A stretch of 64,000 bases of DNA from Alectoria sarmentosa (GCA_009733775.1 WOGZ01000105.1:1-64000), one strand, 5' to 3'. Numbered from the stretch's first letter, positions 34,463 to 46,597 are shown. Numbers and translations: made by a program. Notes: a model not told the origin generated them from the letters alone.

Positions 34463-35476
34463 ATGGCATTCACCCTCCAGCCCGTCGGGCCCGAAGACGC
34501 AGCAGACATCACGCGAATCTTCCAATCCGCATTCGCACACGATCACGTCATGAAGCATTTCTACCCGCACACCCCCGAGCAGGTGAAATGGTACCAAGAT
34601 TACCAATTCTTCTCCACGCAGATCGCGGAGAGCGCTGCATATGGCGGCCGTCTCACGAAAGTCGTCGAGGGAAGTTCTGGGTCAGTAATCACCCAAGTCG
34701 CTCCTCCCTGCCCCTACTGCACATATGCACATCCAAGACACGAACGAGGCACGTCGAGAACGTTTCTATAAATCTTGTTGTTGTTAGCTAAATTTCTAAT
34801 TCTCATTCTTTCGGTTCAGGAAAACAGTCGCCTTCTCCAAATGGGATTATCCGCACATGCTCACGGCGGAGCAGCAGGAGGAGAAGAAGCAAAAGGCAAT
34901 AGCAGATAGGCTGAAGAAAGTCGTAGAGGGGAGTAACGAAGGGTTGATGGAGGATTTCTTCACGCAATTGATCGCGGGCAGGGAGCGGTGGCTCGTGCCA
35001 GGCAAGACATTTTGTAAGCCCTTCCTACCCTTTCCCAACCCTATCACACCAATCCCCAAACCGCATACCCACCCCCCATCGCCACCTACCCCATCATAAC
35101 CACCCACATCCCCCCCTCACCCCTCACCCACCCTCCCAATCCTCCATACCCCACACTCACATCCCCCCCAGTCCTACACATCCTCGCCGTCGACCCCTTC
35201 TACCAGCGCCTCGGTCTAGGCAGCATGCTCATCCGGCCCGGTCTCGCCGACGCCGACCGGGCGGGCGCGCAGACGTACATCGAAGCGTCGCCGGATGGCC
35301 TACCGCTGTATCTGAAGCACGGGTGGGCGCCGGTCGACGAGATGGTGCTTGATATGGGAAAGCATGGAGCGGGCAGCAGCGGTGGGGGGGTGGAGGTGAT
35401 GCCGTTTTTGATGAGGGAGGCGAATATGCATGCGCCGGATGGAAGTTGGGATGAAAGAAAGAAGAAGAAGAGTTGA
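34463..35476 (+). CDS. GNAT-family N-acetyltransferase
   Basis: Three exons (34463-34680, 34820-35013, 35172-35476) give 238 residues. The N-terminus (MAFTLQPVGPEDAADITRIFQSAFAHD) is the usual first strand and helix of GNAT enzymes. The acetyl-CoA binding region is in exon 3: FLHILAVDPFYQRLGLGSMLI, where Q-R-L-G-L-G is the diphosphate-binding motif A. After that comes AQTYIEASPDGLPLYLKHGW, the standard motif-B region in which the ligand-binding loop ends with a glycine. Such fungal members transfer acetyl groups to small amines or xenobiotics, but the substrate cannot be read from sequence. The second intron is extremely C-rich (about 158 nt). Start at 34463 is the only ATG that preserves motif spacing. 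Confidence 0.88.
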
Positions 35477-38400
35477 GCTGTCAGATTGGAAAGTCCGTGG
35501 CGCTGGTCTCTTGTTGGTTGTAGTGAGTGCGGTTTGAAGACGTGAAGTTGAAGTGAAGTCTGCTCACAAAAATTCTTCTCTTTTTCAGCACGACCATTCA
35601 GACCCTCATCATACCTCCATTTTCCATTATTCAGAAATTGCCCAAACCATCCCCCCCCCCCTCCCCCTCCGTGCCCTCAACATAGACTCTCTCACACAAA
35701 ACTCAATTCGCTCAACTCAACCCCCAACCCATCTCCAAAAACCTCCCCTCCCCTCCCCTCCCCTCCCCTCCCATTTGCCACATACCCAACCCAATCTACG
35801 CATCATGGAAGAAACCCTTACCAAATCCTCTCCTGCCACGTGCTTCGTGTGTTGCAAGAATGCAAGCAAGTCTCATCTTGAAAGCCTGCAAGGACACTCG
35901 TCTCACCTTCAACCCCTGCAAGACCACTCCAAAACAATGCTCAAAACCTCGACCGCAGTCTACAATTACAGTGCAGCGTGCCAAAAGACCTATTAACACG
36001 CGCCCAAAGCTTATTGCTGCAAAACGTTCATAAGATCGACAGACCTTGTACATACAGTGACCGCGCAGGGAAACATTGACCCAGCATTTCTACCAGACAT
36101 TTAGCAGAAAGAAAGAAAGAAAACAGCAGGGTGCGGCCGATTGAGAGGATAGAGGAAACGTTGCAATGCTTGGAATGTCATTATTGGAGAGCACCCTAGC
36201 AGAAAGCCCCATCACCATCATACCTTTTTCCCCAACGCCATTTTCCCAGACGTCAAAGACCACCGGAGAGCGATCTTATCTTATACAGGCTGGCTGGCTG
36301 GCTGCGACGAAACCAATCGCCCATCTGCACAATCAATCTCAACAAAGACGTGCTGAGAGGGTCGATCACGATAAAAAAAAATTGGCGCAAAAAGGGACTC
36401 AGATGCAACATCGCTGAGTGGACCAGAGACATCTACTCTAAAGGTCGATGAAGTCACCACGACAATCAAGGACGCAAAATTGACAGTGGAGAAACGTGAG
36501 AGCTTTGGTAGCACTCGTAATATCCCCCTCGCACACAGCGTCCTCCGGGTCACCCTACTCAAACGACCAAAGCTACGCTCAAGACATGACAGCGGCACAG
36601 AGGGGCTAGCATGAGTCGGTCGTTATGTCTAGGTTTATTTTTTTTCGAAACGAGAGTCGACATCATCAAGGAAGTCCGTAACTTTGGGAGGCGCCGCACG
36701 AGTTCTTAAAGCGGAAGCCCCAAGCGGCCGGTGGGGGTCACATTCGCCTCCAGTGGATAGAAGGAGGGTATGAAGCCAATTTTGAACCATGACCCAAGGG
36801 AATGGCAGCGAAAGAATGACCTCCTTGAGAGCCATGCTAAGATGCTCCGAGGAGGAGACGTAAGACGAAGCAAGATTCGTTGTTGAAATTCACGGACAAG
36901 CGACTGTCGAAATTCAAGGACGAAATTATCAAGGCTTGGAGTTGAAAGGGTCGACCCTGCAAGCGGAGATCATCTTCTATTACAGCGGGCGAACCATCAT
37001 GCTGATAGCGCAACAATCTGCAGAGGAAGCCTTTAACTGCAGATGAAAGGATCTCGACCTCAATGGGGAATCATGATAGAAGCGTGAATCTAGATAAGGA
37101 TGACCGTGAGCCATGATCGGGGCTAAGCACATTTACAGATCAGAACATGGACTGTGCATCCTCATAGCAGGATTCCTCATGATCGATAGCACTACGATGG
37201 CTACATATTCCCAGCCACGAATCAAGCCCCCAACGGCCCCCGATTTTTGCATCTTTGATATTTCGTGAGACGTAAGGATATCCCGATATGAATTCGTAAA
37301 TGACGTTGAACATCCGATTCTGCTTCCGGCAGTATAGCCTGCGGGACCAAAATCTGTGACATCTCTGTCTGAATTCTGAAGCTCGTCGGAGTCGTGAACG
37401 CGATGTTCAATGTTCGCAAGGATGCGGTCGATGACAGAGATGCTAGCGGTAGCAACGCAGCGGGCGAGTTTCCTGATGCTATTGAAGACCGAGAGAGTGT
37501 CTATTTGTTACCTCAGAGTCATTTGATCACTTCCATCTCTTCACCGAGGAGCTGTCTGTCGTATACCTTGACTTAGCTCGCCGCGCGGATCATTGATTAC
37601 ATTTCTGTGGTAAGTTCGCGGTAGATCTCAGCCAGTTAGACGACGCTTTAATCGACAAGATTGTTAGCAAGACCGACTAAGAACAGACAAAGAATTGCGT
37701 TAAAATCAATCGTTTGAAGTCAACTGAACTTTCTGTAACCATCGATATGAATCATCCGAAAAACCCACTTCTTCTCCTCGAGCAGTAGGGCCTCGCAACC
37801 GTCGAACGTTTTCTGTATCTGATTTCACGAATACTCAGACCAATTCAAAATACTGCCCATCACCCCATGGGACATCAAGAGCCGCTGAAAGGCCACAGAG
37901 AGAGCCTGGGGGATTGGCTACCCGAAGTGCACGTCCATTCAGATGCTTCCAATCCAAGTACAACTCGACGACTACTACATTCAAGGATTTCATCATCCTA
38001 AGAGTGAACCAGTTTGCGAATATAAAGTAGCGAGCGTAATGTGCCATGCTGGCCAGCAATTATTTTTAGAGGGCAACTCAGCCTTTTGAAGCGACGGTAG
38101 CATCACAACTCCACGGCAAATAAGAACGCAAGATCTGTAAGCTGAATCAAAGATGGCCAACTTTGTTGGTGCCTTTGACTTGCGAGACGCTATGCCCGAT
38201 GCTTCGCGGAAAGTTTTCCCAACGATCTCCTCATATACTTCGACGATCGTTCGTCCTTGCTTAGATTGGCATCTATTTCATACGCTTCCATTTTCCTGAA
38301 TTGCTGGAGTTGGCAAACCAACCAAATTCTGTTAGGTAAGCCGTGAGCTTGGTCGTCTTCGAGTCTCAAGTTCTAGTAAAGGAAGGGTACCGCAAAAGCT

Positions 38401-39567
38401 TGAAGAAGAAATGTAAGTAATGATATGAAAGAAGCAAAGACTGGCTTGGGTTTGAAAAAGAAGGTAACCAAGTGACGAGAAAATGGCGAATCGGAAGTCT
38501 AGCACAGAATAAGAAAGTAACCAATCCCAGTCGTTTCCTAACAAGTTGGCCACGTCCCAGCCTGATATGACCCGTAGATCGCAATTTATTATATGCGCGT
38601 CTGCTGATTGCCCACAATTGCTAGGCCCCAGTCTCATATAAAGTACTTCGAGCTTTCGACTAGGTCCAAAGGTGTGTGGGTCTCGATCGTCAATGACCGA
38701 CCACCCACCGGCATGCTTTGAAAGTCGTGTTGTCTTCCCATGCTCTCTGTGTGCCGCCCTTGTCAGAATCCGGGCTTACTTTAAAACCTGCCAGATGACT
38801 CCTCCACCTTCCTGGCCATTAAAATCGCTTGAAGTTTGAGACCTGAGCGTTTACAGACGTCACGCTTTGCGTGCGCACAAGTCGGATTAGGTGGCCGGGA
38901 AGGTAAAAACCGCCGAATTATGGGATTGTCGAGAGAGACCTACGCTCAGATCTAACGCCGAGCTTTTCAAGGCAGAGTGCTGCAGATCAGCGATCCAGGC
39001 CCGTATTTCGTGCCGTCTCCCATCACCATCGAGCCAATCAGCCGTCGTATCGAGGGGGATCTCAAGGTTAGAGCCTGATCCACCGGAGAAGTCGCAGTCA
39101 TTAAGTGAGGTTTCCGTAGTTCAATCAGTCCGGGAAGCTCGATGACGAGTATGTATCTCGATAGATAGCGGCGAGAACTGACGCAAGGCAAAAAATGGGT
39201 GGTATCTAGAAAGAGATTCGAGCCGATATAGCCGAAGCAAAAGGGAGGATTGTTGCGTGAAAACAGCGAGGGATTTCGAGAGATTTAAATAAATGTTCAA
39301 AGGAGGTCGTGATGTTCCGCCTGGCGATGTTTTGACCCTTAAATGCACCTTCCCGCAGGCGGTAAAGTTGAAATGCGGAAAAGTGATAATCGTGCCAACG
39401 GACTTACCGCGCTACCTCGGCAAACGCTTGTTGCTTGGTAATAAGCGGATTAATAATATCTATCCGTCAGCAGGAATCCTTGACATTATTACGCTCATAA
39501 AAACGTGACAGCTCCCTGCCATCGAAAATAACTACCACCCTCTCGCGTCTTACCAAATTCAATCAAA
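35477..39567. other. Gene-poor region, 4.1 kb
   Basis: Short open frames occur but none has a recognisable domain or intron structure. The region includes a pyrimidine-rich part (35630-35800), a C4T microsatellite (separate entry), and otherwise unremarkable sequence between 36000 and 39500. The last 150 bases before 39568 look like a gene leader. Confidence 0.4.
35743..35772. repeat. (CCCCT)n tract, G-quadruplex-prone on the minus strand
   Basis: About six tandem CCCCT units form an uninterrupted pyrimidine run. The complementary strand carries consecutive GGGG blocks separated by one A, a sequence able to form a G-quadruplex. Confidence 0.8.
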
Positions 39568-40017
39568 ATGTCAGAACAAATCGAAATGGTGGCAATTCTC
39601 TCCCCAAAACCTGGCGCTGTTGACCAGGTAGGCTTTCCTTACTCGTCAATTCAGCCAATTGGTTGGTTCCCGCGCTGACGCAGAGCAGGTCATCGAGGCC
39701 TTGACCTCCTTCAACAAATACGTCGAAGAGAATGAGCCTGGGGTCTTGAAGTATGAGTTTTATCGTCAGGTCAATGTCGACTCCGGGAAAGAAGATCTGG
39801 TCTACCTAGAGTTGTACGTATGTCTCTCAAAGAGGCCGGCAGATGTTGACGCTCGTGATGAAGGTATAAAGACAAGGAATCCTTTGAGATACATGCCACG
39901 AGCGGCCCTTTCATGGCAATGCGGGAAAAGGCAGCTAAAGAGCAATTGTTGGTCGCCCCGATTGAAGTCAAGGTTCTGAAGCGGGTGGGAGGGTTTTCAC
40001 TGCGCGATGCGAAGTGA
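39568..40017 (+). CDS. ABM-domain (antibiotic biosynthesis monooxygenase-like) protein
   Basis: Exons 39568-39627, 39689-39813 and 39864-40017 make a 112-residue protein, the usual size for a single ABM domain. It reads MSEQIEMVAILSPKPG, then VIEALTSFNKYVEENEPGVLKYEF, a strand DLVYLELYKDKESFEIHATSGPF and MREKAAKEQLLVAPIEVKVLKRVGGF. This is the ferredoxin-like dimeric alpha-beta fold used by small cofactor-free monooxygenases and related proteins. The substrate is unknown. The second intron uses a GTACGT donor (39814) because the nearby GTATGT would break the frame. No neighbour suggests a pathway. Confidence 0.85.
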
Positions 40018-40872
40018 TTTGAGATTAGCTGGTGCAAGTCCTATTCGCTTCGCTGCGGTTCAGATTTGTGGGTGTGGTCTAGCAAATCCCGAATCGCTGT
40101 CATACTTCGCCGCCTGGGCCAGCTTGTCTTTATACAGTCCCTTTTCGACGTAGGGTAGCGCGAATGTCACATGCGCGCCTAAAGGACGGGAACAATAAAA
40201 AAATCGGTTTATGGTAGAAAGTCGCTGTGGATTTGGTAATGTCAAGTTCTATACTGGACCAGCGGCAGTAGCTAGGCGAGAAATCTCACACGCAGTCCGT
40301 GTATCCGTTCAGCGACTCTGTCAGAGAAGACAGCACAATGTCTGCTACACCTAGCTTATCTACATTGCAAAAGCTTCCAAACGTGTCGTCAATGATTTGC
40401 ACGATGCGACGACTGTCCTCTGACTTTCGCAGACGTTTCAGTATACGCTCCCAAGAAGTTGATTGTTTGAAAATTCTCCAAACCACTTTTATCGGCCTAC
40501 CATCCTTGGTCTCTGACTTCAGGAAGACTTCTGCTTCATCGAGCTCTCAATCTATCCCGAGTCCGAAGAAGACTTGGAGTGTGACCTGGAAGGCGGAACC
40601 TATCAGGACCTATCAGGGCAGTCATTGAATGCCTACAGTTGGCCGTGCCTGTCTGGTAGATATGTGCATCTTCTTCTGCATCCCCTGTGTGTCACCTGGT
40701 CTAGGATGTCGAGATGTTCGTTTCGTAAACGCTTGGCGCTATGAAAAGCCAAAATATGCTAGTCTCGATCGATAGTAGCGTCGGCGTCATTGGCTGGGCT
40801 CCCGGGGTCTTAGTGATTTTGCGGCAATGGAAAGATCACAGATTTGGCTGCAAAAGGCATTCAAATACCTCA
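40018..40872. other. Intergenic spacer
   Basis: No independent gene is supported. The frame of the next gene extends upstream to an ATG at 40741, which could be an alternative start. Confidence 0.4.
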
Positions 40873-41733
40873 ATGTCTCAAAAGCGCCGTCGGTCACCAT
40901 CACCAGAATCAGCTTCACGTATCTTCAGGTCCTCCCCAATTGAAGATCGATCATCTAAATTCGTCGCATTCTACTCCCCCACTCTCTCGGCCACAGAGCT
41001 ACAAGCACACACCGAATTCAAGAGTGCCAGTCATCGCATTGCGGCATGGAGGAAACCCAGCAGGCAGCGCGCGCTCAGCTCGCAGCGTCTCGTGGAGACT
41101 GGTCACGATGATGACGGCGAGAAATATGGTGGCAAGGCGTTGGAGAAGGTCCTGATCGAAACGGACGTAGAAGGCGCAGTGGTCGTGGCGAGGTGGTATG
41201 GTGGCGTTATGCTTGGTCCTGTGCGCTTTGATCACATCAAGAACTCTGCCCGCGATGCTATCATGCAGTGGTCACAAGAAAGAGAAAGGTCCGCCAAGAA
41301 GGCAAAGGTACGAGAAGACGAGGCCGAGAAAGAAAGGCTGATACAGGCTCTCCCGGAAAGAGACCAGAGTATCACAGTGTTGAGAAACTTGCTCGCAGAG
41401 AAGAGCCAGCACTCGTCATCTGCACCCATCGAGAAAAGGACCTCGGTGACGACACCGAATTACTCGACTTTGCCGCTAGCTACGCTTGAGAAGCTCGAGC
41501 AAGTGAGAGATGCTACAATTGGGTGGATATTGAAGCAGATAGACAAGGCCGAGAGTGCACAATCAGAGGAGCCTGATGCAGATACTGCAGCTATGCCAAC
41601 AGCAACAGAAACGCCGAAAGCGTCGGCCTACTTGGATAAGCGCCCTTCAAGGGACGAAAATTCGAAGACAACAAGTCTTGATAGTCAAGATACAGGGATA
41701 TCTCAGCCGAAGCCTGATGGTGTTTTAGACTAG
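40873..41733 (+). CDS. Impact/YigZ (UPF0029) N-terminal-domain protein
   Basis: Starting at ATG 40873 (MSQKRRRSPSPES) the protein has 286 residues; an in-frame ATG at 40741 would add 44 less conserved residues. The Impact N-terminal fold shows as IFRSSPIEDRSSKFVAFYSPTLSA, SASHRIAAWRKPS, HDDDGEKYGGKALEKVL and the hallmark GAVVVARWYGGVMLGPVRF. Yeast YIH1 and mammalian IMPACT, which share this domain, restrain the kinase Gcn2; this protein lacks their RWD domain, so its role may differ. The C-terminal half is a charged coiled-coil-like helix (ERERSAKKAKVREDEAEKERLI) followed by a disordered Ser/Thr-rich tail. Intronless. Confidence 0.82.
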   Translation: MSQKRRRSPSPESASRIFRSSPIEDRSSKFVAFYSPTLSATELQAHTEFKSASHRIAAWRKPSRQRALSSQRLVETGHDDDGEKYGGKALEKVLIETDVEGAVVVARWYGGVMLGPVRFDHIKNSARDAIMQWSQERERSAKKAKVREDEAEKERLIQALPERDQSITVLRNLLAEKSQHSSSAPIEKRTSVTTPNYSTLPLATLEKLEQVRDATIGWILKQIDKAESAQSEEPDADTAAMPTATETPKASAYLDKRPSRDENSKTTSLDSQDTGISQPKPDGVLD

Positions 41734-42945
41734 ATGCAATGACTGGTCCACCCAAGTGGCATTCATAATCGTACCTAAAGCAGCAGTCTCGAATTTCGTT
41801 GACTCACAGAGAGGCCATACTGTGATAGGGAAAACTCGACAACGAGGCAAGGGAAATCAATGACGAGTGGAGGATAATCATCTAATCCCGATTCCGCTGC
41901 CGCTGCCGCTGCCGTCTTCTCTTGCTACCCAATGTCGGTACGATTGCATCAGGAAGGCTTACAGCAAGTTGCCGCCAAGGCTGTCAGCCGCACCAGGTCG
42001 CAACCAAGAAATTCATCTACTCTACAATCATGGCCTTTATGCCATCAATTCGCGCCCAGAGGCTTGAAACTAAATTCATGGCTCTGGAACAATCTAATAA
42101 TACACCCTCCCTCCTACCGACTCGAGCCGCCACTGCAAATCAATCAACTTCTTAATCAGAAAAAGTCCAAGCCTTGGCCAGCGAGGTGAGGCGAGGCATC
42201 ATGACAACCCCAACACATCACCACACGCCACCCTACAATCGCAAGAGAGATAGTCTAAGTATCTCTCGCTAATGCATATTCCGAAGCCGATGTTCGTCTT
42301 CGACTCGAAACGGAACCTCCGTTAATCAAGTATCCTAGGATAAGTGACGTATGAAAATGGGGATGTCAAAGTTGCCAACGTATTCCAGCTGCGGCCTGCC
42401 ACCCCCAATGCATTTAGGCCCGAAGCTTTCGGTACTGACACGGCCGTTGGTGGCATTGGCAGAGAAATTGTTCTTTAACCAATATTCCCCGATAATTCAA
42501 AGAGCCGCCCACAGCGTGAATGATACGGTGCGGAGATGCTATTCATCGAAGGAAATCGGCGGTCTGGAAGCAGCTCGATACATCATTGATTATATGAAAT
42601 ACAATATGCGTTCTCTTGGCTCTACAGTCAGCCTCTCTAGAGAAAGAAAATATCCGTACAGAGAGCAAGACATCAAGGAAAAGTTCGAAGATTCAAGATC
42701 TCAGAGGTCTAATCAGAGCAAAACAAATGGCCAGGTCTATAAGATAATGTGAGGCGCGCCGCTGAATATGCCCCTAAATCGATCATCGGGCCGTGATCAA
42801 AAATGCGAGCAATGTCCCTGGCCAACCTACCCCAAAAACGCCCGTCCGCCTCTCTATCAACCCACCACAGGCCTACCAACCCACCACAGGCCTACAGACT
42901 CAACCCAACGCCATCCCCCTCTTCAAAAACTCAAAACCCGCCCGT
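41734..42945. other. Intergenic; contains a 19-bp direct repeat
   Basis: A frame from ATG 42351 to 42752 (133 codons) has no recognisable feature. Two adjacent copies of caacccaccacaggcctac lie near 42856-42895, next to the lipase 3' end. Confidence 0.4.
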
Positions 42946-44143
42946 CTAACACGCGCTCACATGGTTAAAATACCACCCATGCGCCGCCACATCCGTCTTA
43001 TTCTTATCATTTCCTGTGTTCCCAAGCAGGTTGACATTCCCATACAACGCCGTCACGTTCGCCGCCGTCGGCACTACCCCTGTCACCGTATCGATGTAAT
43101 ACTCGGGGCTGATATGCACGAAGCCCAAGGCGCGGGGCGGCAGCCGCGGGACCGGGTCGTCGTAGTGCGTGGTGCGGTAGTTGCCGCCGGCCTTCTGGTC
43201 CGTGATGTAGTCGCTGAGCACGGGGCCGGCGATGCGGGGCGCGCCGTAGGTGTAGAGGTCGGCCAGGGTGCCGGCCTTGCGGATCTCGGCGGCGGCGACG
43301 TCGGCGATGGCGCCGCCGAGGCTGTGCCCGACGATGGTCATGCGGTAGGTGGGGTATTGGTGGGCGGTGGTGAGGAGGGCGGCGAGGACGCCGGCGCGCG
43401 CTTCGAGCCAGCTGTTGTAGCTGTTGGAGGATTTGTCAGTCGTTACCTTTTATTTCTTTTGAGATGGTGTCGCCGAAAGAAAGGGAGAGGGTGGGAAGGG
43501 ATCAGTGGGAGATTGATGCACGTACAATCCCTGGTGGCAGAAACAATGAGGGCAGATATCCGTGGGGATTTGCACAAAGTCGAGATCGGCGGCCCAGTTG
43601 CGAAAGGTGTGGGAACCGCGAAAGGCCAGGATTGTAAGCGCGCGGGTGTGGTCGACGGCCACGTAGCCCGTCACGCCTGTGAGGAGACCGGGACTGCTCG
43701 GCAGAAAGAGAGAGGGGATCGTCAGCATGAACAAGCCAACGATCGTGAACCGAGAAGAGAAGACGAAACGAAAGGGATTGCCGGGAGTCGAGATGCTGGA
43801 CCTACTTTTCAAATTCGTACACCGTGGCCACGTCATCGGCGGCGACTAGAGGGCAGTTGCCGCTCGCGCACGTGAGTTTCTTGCCGCCGGCCGTGATGTT
43901 GTCGTTGCCCTGGCAGTACGAGGCGGCGGCGAATTGCTCGAAGAGCTGGAGGTCGGCGAAGGTGATGGGATCAATCGCTGTTTTGATGTCAGTCACCCGG
44001 GGCATTTGGGGCAAAACCTTGGTGTGTGTTGACATACCTCTTCGCTCGAGTGGAGCTGCCAGGGAGTAGGAGGAGAAGAAGGAGAAGAAGAAGAGCACGA
44101 CGACCCCAGCAGCAGCCCGTTTGGAAGGAGAGGCATAGAACAT
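42946..44143 (-). CDS. Secreted class-3 lipase
   Basis: Four exons (44143-44038, 43977-43806, 43693-43526, 43420-42946) encode 306 residues. The N-terminus is a signal peptide (AAAGVVVLFFFSFFSSYSLAAP). The mature enzyme is a fungal lipase_3 (alpha/beta hydrolase): LFEQFAAASYCQ, then VTGYVAVDHTRALTILAFRGS (oxyanion region), RNWAADLDF and HQGFYNSWLE. The nucleophile elbow is TIVGHSLGG (Ser182), the acid YDDPVPRLPP (Asp237) and the last member His296 in DVAAHGWYF. All three catalytic residues are present at the family's spacing. It would hydrolyse triacylglycerols or related esters outside the cell. Six to eight cysteines suggest disulfides. A long plus-strand open frame across 42793-43875 is an antisense shadow of this GC-rich gene. 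Confidence 0.92.
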
Positions 44144-45238
44144 TATGAAGGTTTAGTATTCTCACACTTCGCGGTATGGAGGAAGTGGGTTTCGAACGGC
44201 TTGGGGGAATGAAATCGGAGGGTGAGAGCCTTCATTTTATATGGCATCTTATGCATGTACGACCCGTGTTGAGACACAAAGGGGTGTCAAAAAGTCATCA
44301 GTCACCGAGGTTTACCCTGCTACTGTGCTCAACACCAAAAAATAACCTCGGTGACTAATGACTTTTGACACCGCACATCCCGTCAGATTGGGTCAGTATC
44401 CGCGGCTATCGGAGCCATGTATGCGCGCGGGGGAAAGAAAGTAGAGAATACTAATCAAACGTGCATTTAATTGGGGATAGAAATCTCTTCATTGCGCCTA
44501 TCGTACCTTGCAATGATCCGAATGGTCTACCACCGTTAACTTTCACCTTTGCCAGACAGACAAAGAACAGTCCTCCGAGACAAAAATTTAGTCTCCGGAT
44601 ATACGCGCAGACGTGCGTGCTCAGATGCATATTCAACGTTTGCCGAGTCTTCGAGTGCCGTTGTGCGAGATAAAAAAACGTATTTGACCGCCTCGACTGA
44701 CAAAGCAAAAGGTTGCCATGCTGTAAGACGGTTCTTAAGAGCACGAAAAACCGATCCAACTACCTGCACAATTGAGGCGCAAAGTTATTGCTGTGTGTTT
44801 TTATTTCGAGGTGATTATGCAGATTCAATTTTCGACTGGCCCAACAGTCAGGCAAGGCTGTGGGGCATTTTTCTGCAATGTAGATCAAAGAGGGTAAGTA
44901 AGCCGAAGCCACGGACACTAACCCGATCTGAGGGGGTTATATAGATGTATCGAAAAGGGGGGTACATGTGTACTTACGCAAATAGCAGGTGCGATAGAAG
45001 TCTTCTTTCGCTAGCCGTATGGAGTGTAGCTTATTTGCGTCGGTGGGGTATATATACCTAGCCTTGCAGCAGCCTGCATAGAAGATCGACACCATCAGCC
45101 TCCTCTACCCACGTCAAGTGCTGTGCCTCGTACCGTTTTCTTGAGCCTCTTTTCATCCCGTGTCCTGTTGATCTGTTGATTCGTGAGGCTATCAAGGTCA
45201 ATCAGCACGCAGTTCATCAAGCCATAAAATATACGTCT
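44144..45238. other. Intergenic, includes MITE and a TATA-like box
   Basis: Apart from the small inverted-repeat element at 44283-44372, I see only a TATATATA-like stretch at about 45047-45055, which could serve a transcript starting near 45080. No other gene is supported. Confidence 0.4.
44283..44372. mobile_element. 90-bp hairpin MITE
   Basis: A left arm of 30 bp (ggtgtcaaaaagtcatcagt and onward to GAGGTT) is matched by an inverted right arm (44344-44372) with about two differences, around a 31-bp centre. The whole unit could fold into one hairpin. The terminal GGTGTCAAAAAGTCA is typical of a non-autonomous inverted-repeat element, but no target-site duplication is evident and nothing is encoded. 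Confidence 0.75.
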
Positions 45239-45445
45239 ATGCACGATACCACACAGGAAGCCTCGGCCGAAGCACAAGAAATCGTAAAAAATAGAATCAC
45301 AGCCATCGAATCAGCGTGCTTGGGTCCTTATCATCATCGTAGCCTCGGCTTAGCTAGGACAGGCGGTCCGTTCCGATTCGTGAAACATATCCTGCATGAT
45401 GCATCGAGAAATGTTTTAGACTGGGCGCTTCAAGAGCTGAAGTGA
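45239..45445 (+). CDS. Doubtful small hypothetical protein
   Basis: This frame of 68 codons from ATG 45239 (MHDTTQEASAEAQEIVKN) continues open for 21 codons upstream without an ATG. The product would be soluble and helical. A TATA-like box lies about 185 bp upstream. There is no recognisable domain, so it may be a chance frame or an exon of something larger. Confidence 0.22.
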   Translation: MHDTTQEASAEAQEIVKNRITAIESACLGPYHHRSLGLARTGGPFRFVKHILHDASRNVLDWALQELK

Positions 45446-45994
45446 AGGTGCGGCAGTGAATCGATGCAGCTTATCATGCATTGACATGACTGTAACATCC
45501 CGGCTTACCATCTTCCTTTCAAGATGCGCCGGCGAAAAGGGGGATTCGGGAACATGAGACACAAGACGGCTGACTTACTTGAACGGAGTGTTGGTGCTTC
45601 AAAGCAAAAGGTAAGTATCCGTTCCCCGGGTGCGGGTATGTAGGCGGATACATAGATGCTTGAGTGGCTGAGGGGCAAATTTACGCGATCGGCAGGATTT
45701 CGAGAAGAGCGAAGATAAGGCGGATATATGTAATGAGAAAGCTGAGCTTCATTCGAGACGCCCCACAACGACATTTGTGCGGTGAAGATGATATTCAGAT
45801 AGAGGACAGAGCAGATGTTGTTGTTGTTGTTGTTGTTGAAGAGATGAGGGTGGGACAACATCTGCTTCAGGACTCCCTTATTTCCTTACCGACTGCTCTT
45901 CTGCTTGTGTACCTGAACCGACTCGACGATTCGATACATGAGAATGGCTGAAGTAGATTTTTAATAACGGAATAATCGATTGATTCCGCCCTTT
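45446..45994. other. Intergenic; TTG microsatellite
   Basis: A (TTG)n run lies at about 45815-45837. No gene is seen. Confidence 0.4.
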
Positions 45995-46597
45995 ATGCCT
46001 CCTCCGTTCAGGTGTTCAGCATTCTCTTTTGTCCCAGCACTTCAATCAACGCTCTCTTCATCTCGCTCCTTCTATCCGACACACCTTGATGCTCGTCAAC
46101 GACCATTAATTCTCTTACTCTCAAAATTCATTGATGTAATCAAACTTCAAAAAAACGATTTGGCGAAATCGATGACGGACAATGATGGTAAGAGGAGAGA
46201 GTGTTATCGCCTGGGGAAATCGAACCCATCTTCCCCTTTACATATCCGGGACGTTCTCCAACAGTCTCTCGAATACACTTTCGTCGCAACAAACCCGTTA
46301 TCAATTGCCTTGGTCCTCACCATGCTCACACTCGTGAGAAGGACCACCTTCCTCCACTTCTGCCTTAGATTGTTCCGCTTCACTCGTCCTCGAAGCTACC
46401 CGGCACCACACTTAAGTTCAAGCCCTGCGACAATCACAGAGCATCTAATTTCCTGGCCCAAGGCCGATACGATCAAAGAGCGAGATTTTCCCAGTTGGCG
46501 ACTAGTCAAAGAGCTTGAGCGCAGATATGTGTCAATTTCCTCTTGTCTCGTACGTTTCCGCGACCTGGAAGCCAAAACTCCACGCCCGATCTCGTGA
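45995..46597 (+). CDS. Doubtful hypothetical protein
   Basis: A single frame from ATG 45995 runs 200 codons. It contains one possible membrane segment (PLSIALVLTMLTLVRR) and otherwise basic, Ser/Pro-rich sequence. I recognise no domain. Length alone makes it worth listing, but codon use is not clearly gene-like. Confidence 0.25.
   Translation: MPPPFRCSAFSFVPALQSTLSSSRSFYPTHLDARQRPLILLLSKFIDVIKLQKNDLAKSMTDNDGKRRECYRLGKSNPSSPLHIRDVLQQSLEYTFVATNPLSIALVLTMLTLVRRTTFLHFCLRLFRFTRPRSYPAPHLSSSPATITEHLISWPKADTIKERDFPSWRLVKELERRYVSISSCLVRFRDLEAKTPRPIS

Noticed and set aside
42351..42752. 133-codon ORF with ATG
   Set aside because: No domain, no signal peptide and no clear codon preference; not enough to call a gene.
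42793..43875. 360-codon plus-strand ORF
   Set aside because: It lies antisense to the well-supported lipase gene with complete catalytic triad and introns; its Val/Gly/Arg-rich sequence is a GC-rich shadow.
45176..45238. Longer start for the small frame ending at 45445
   Set aside because: The extension has no ATG, only a TTG; even the shorter form is doubtful.
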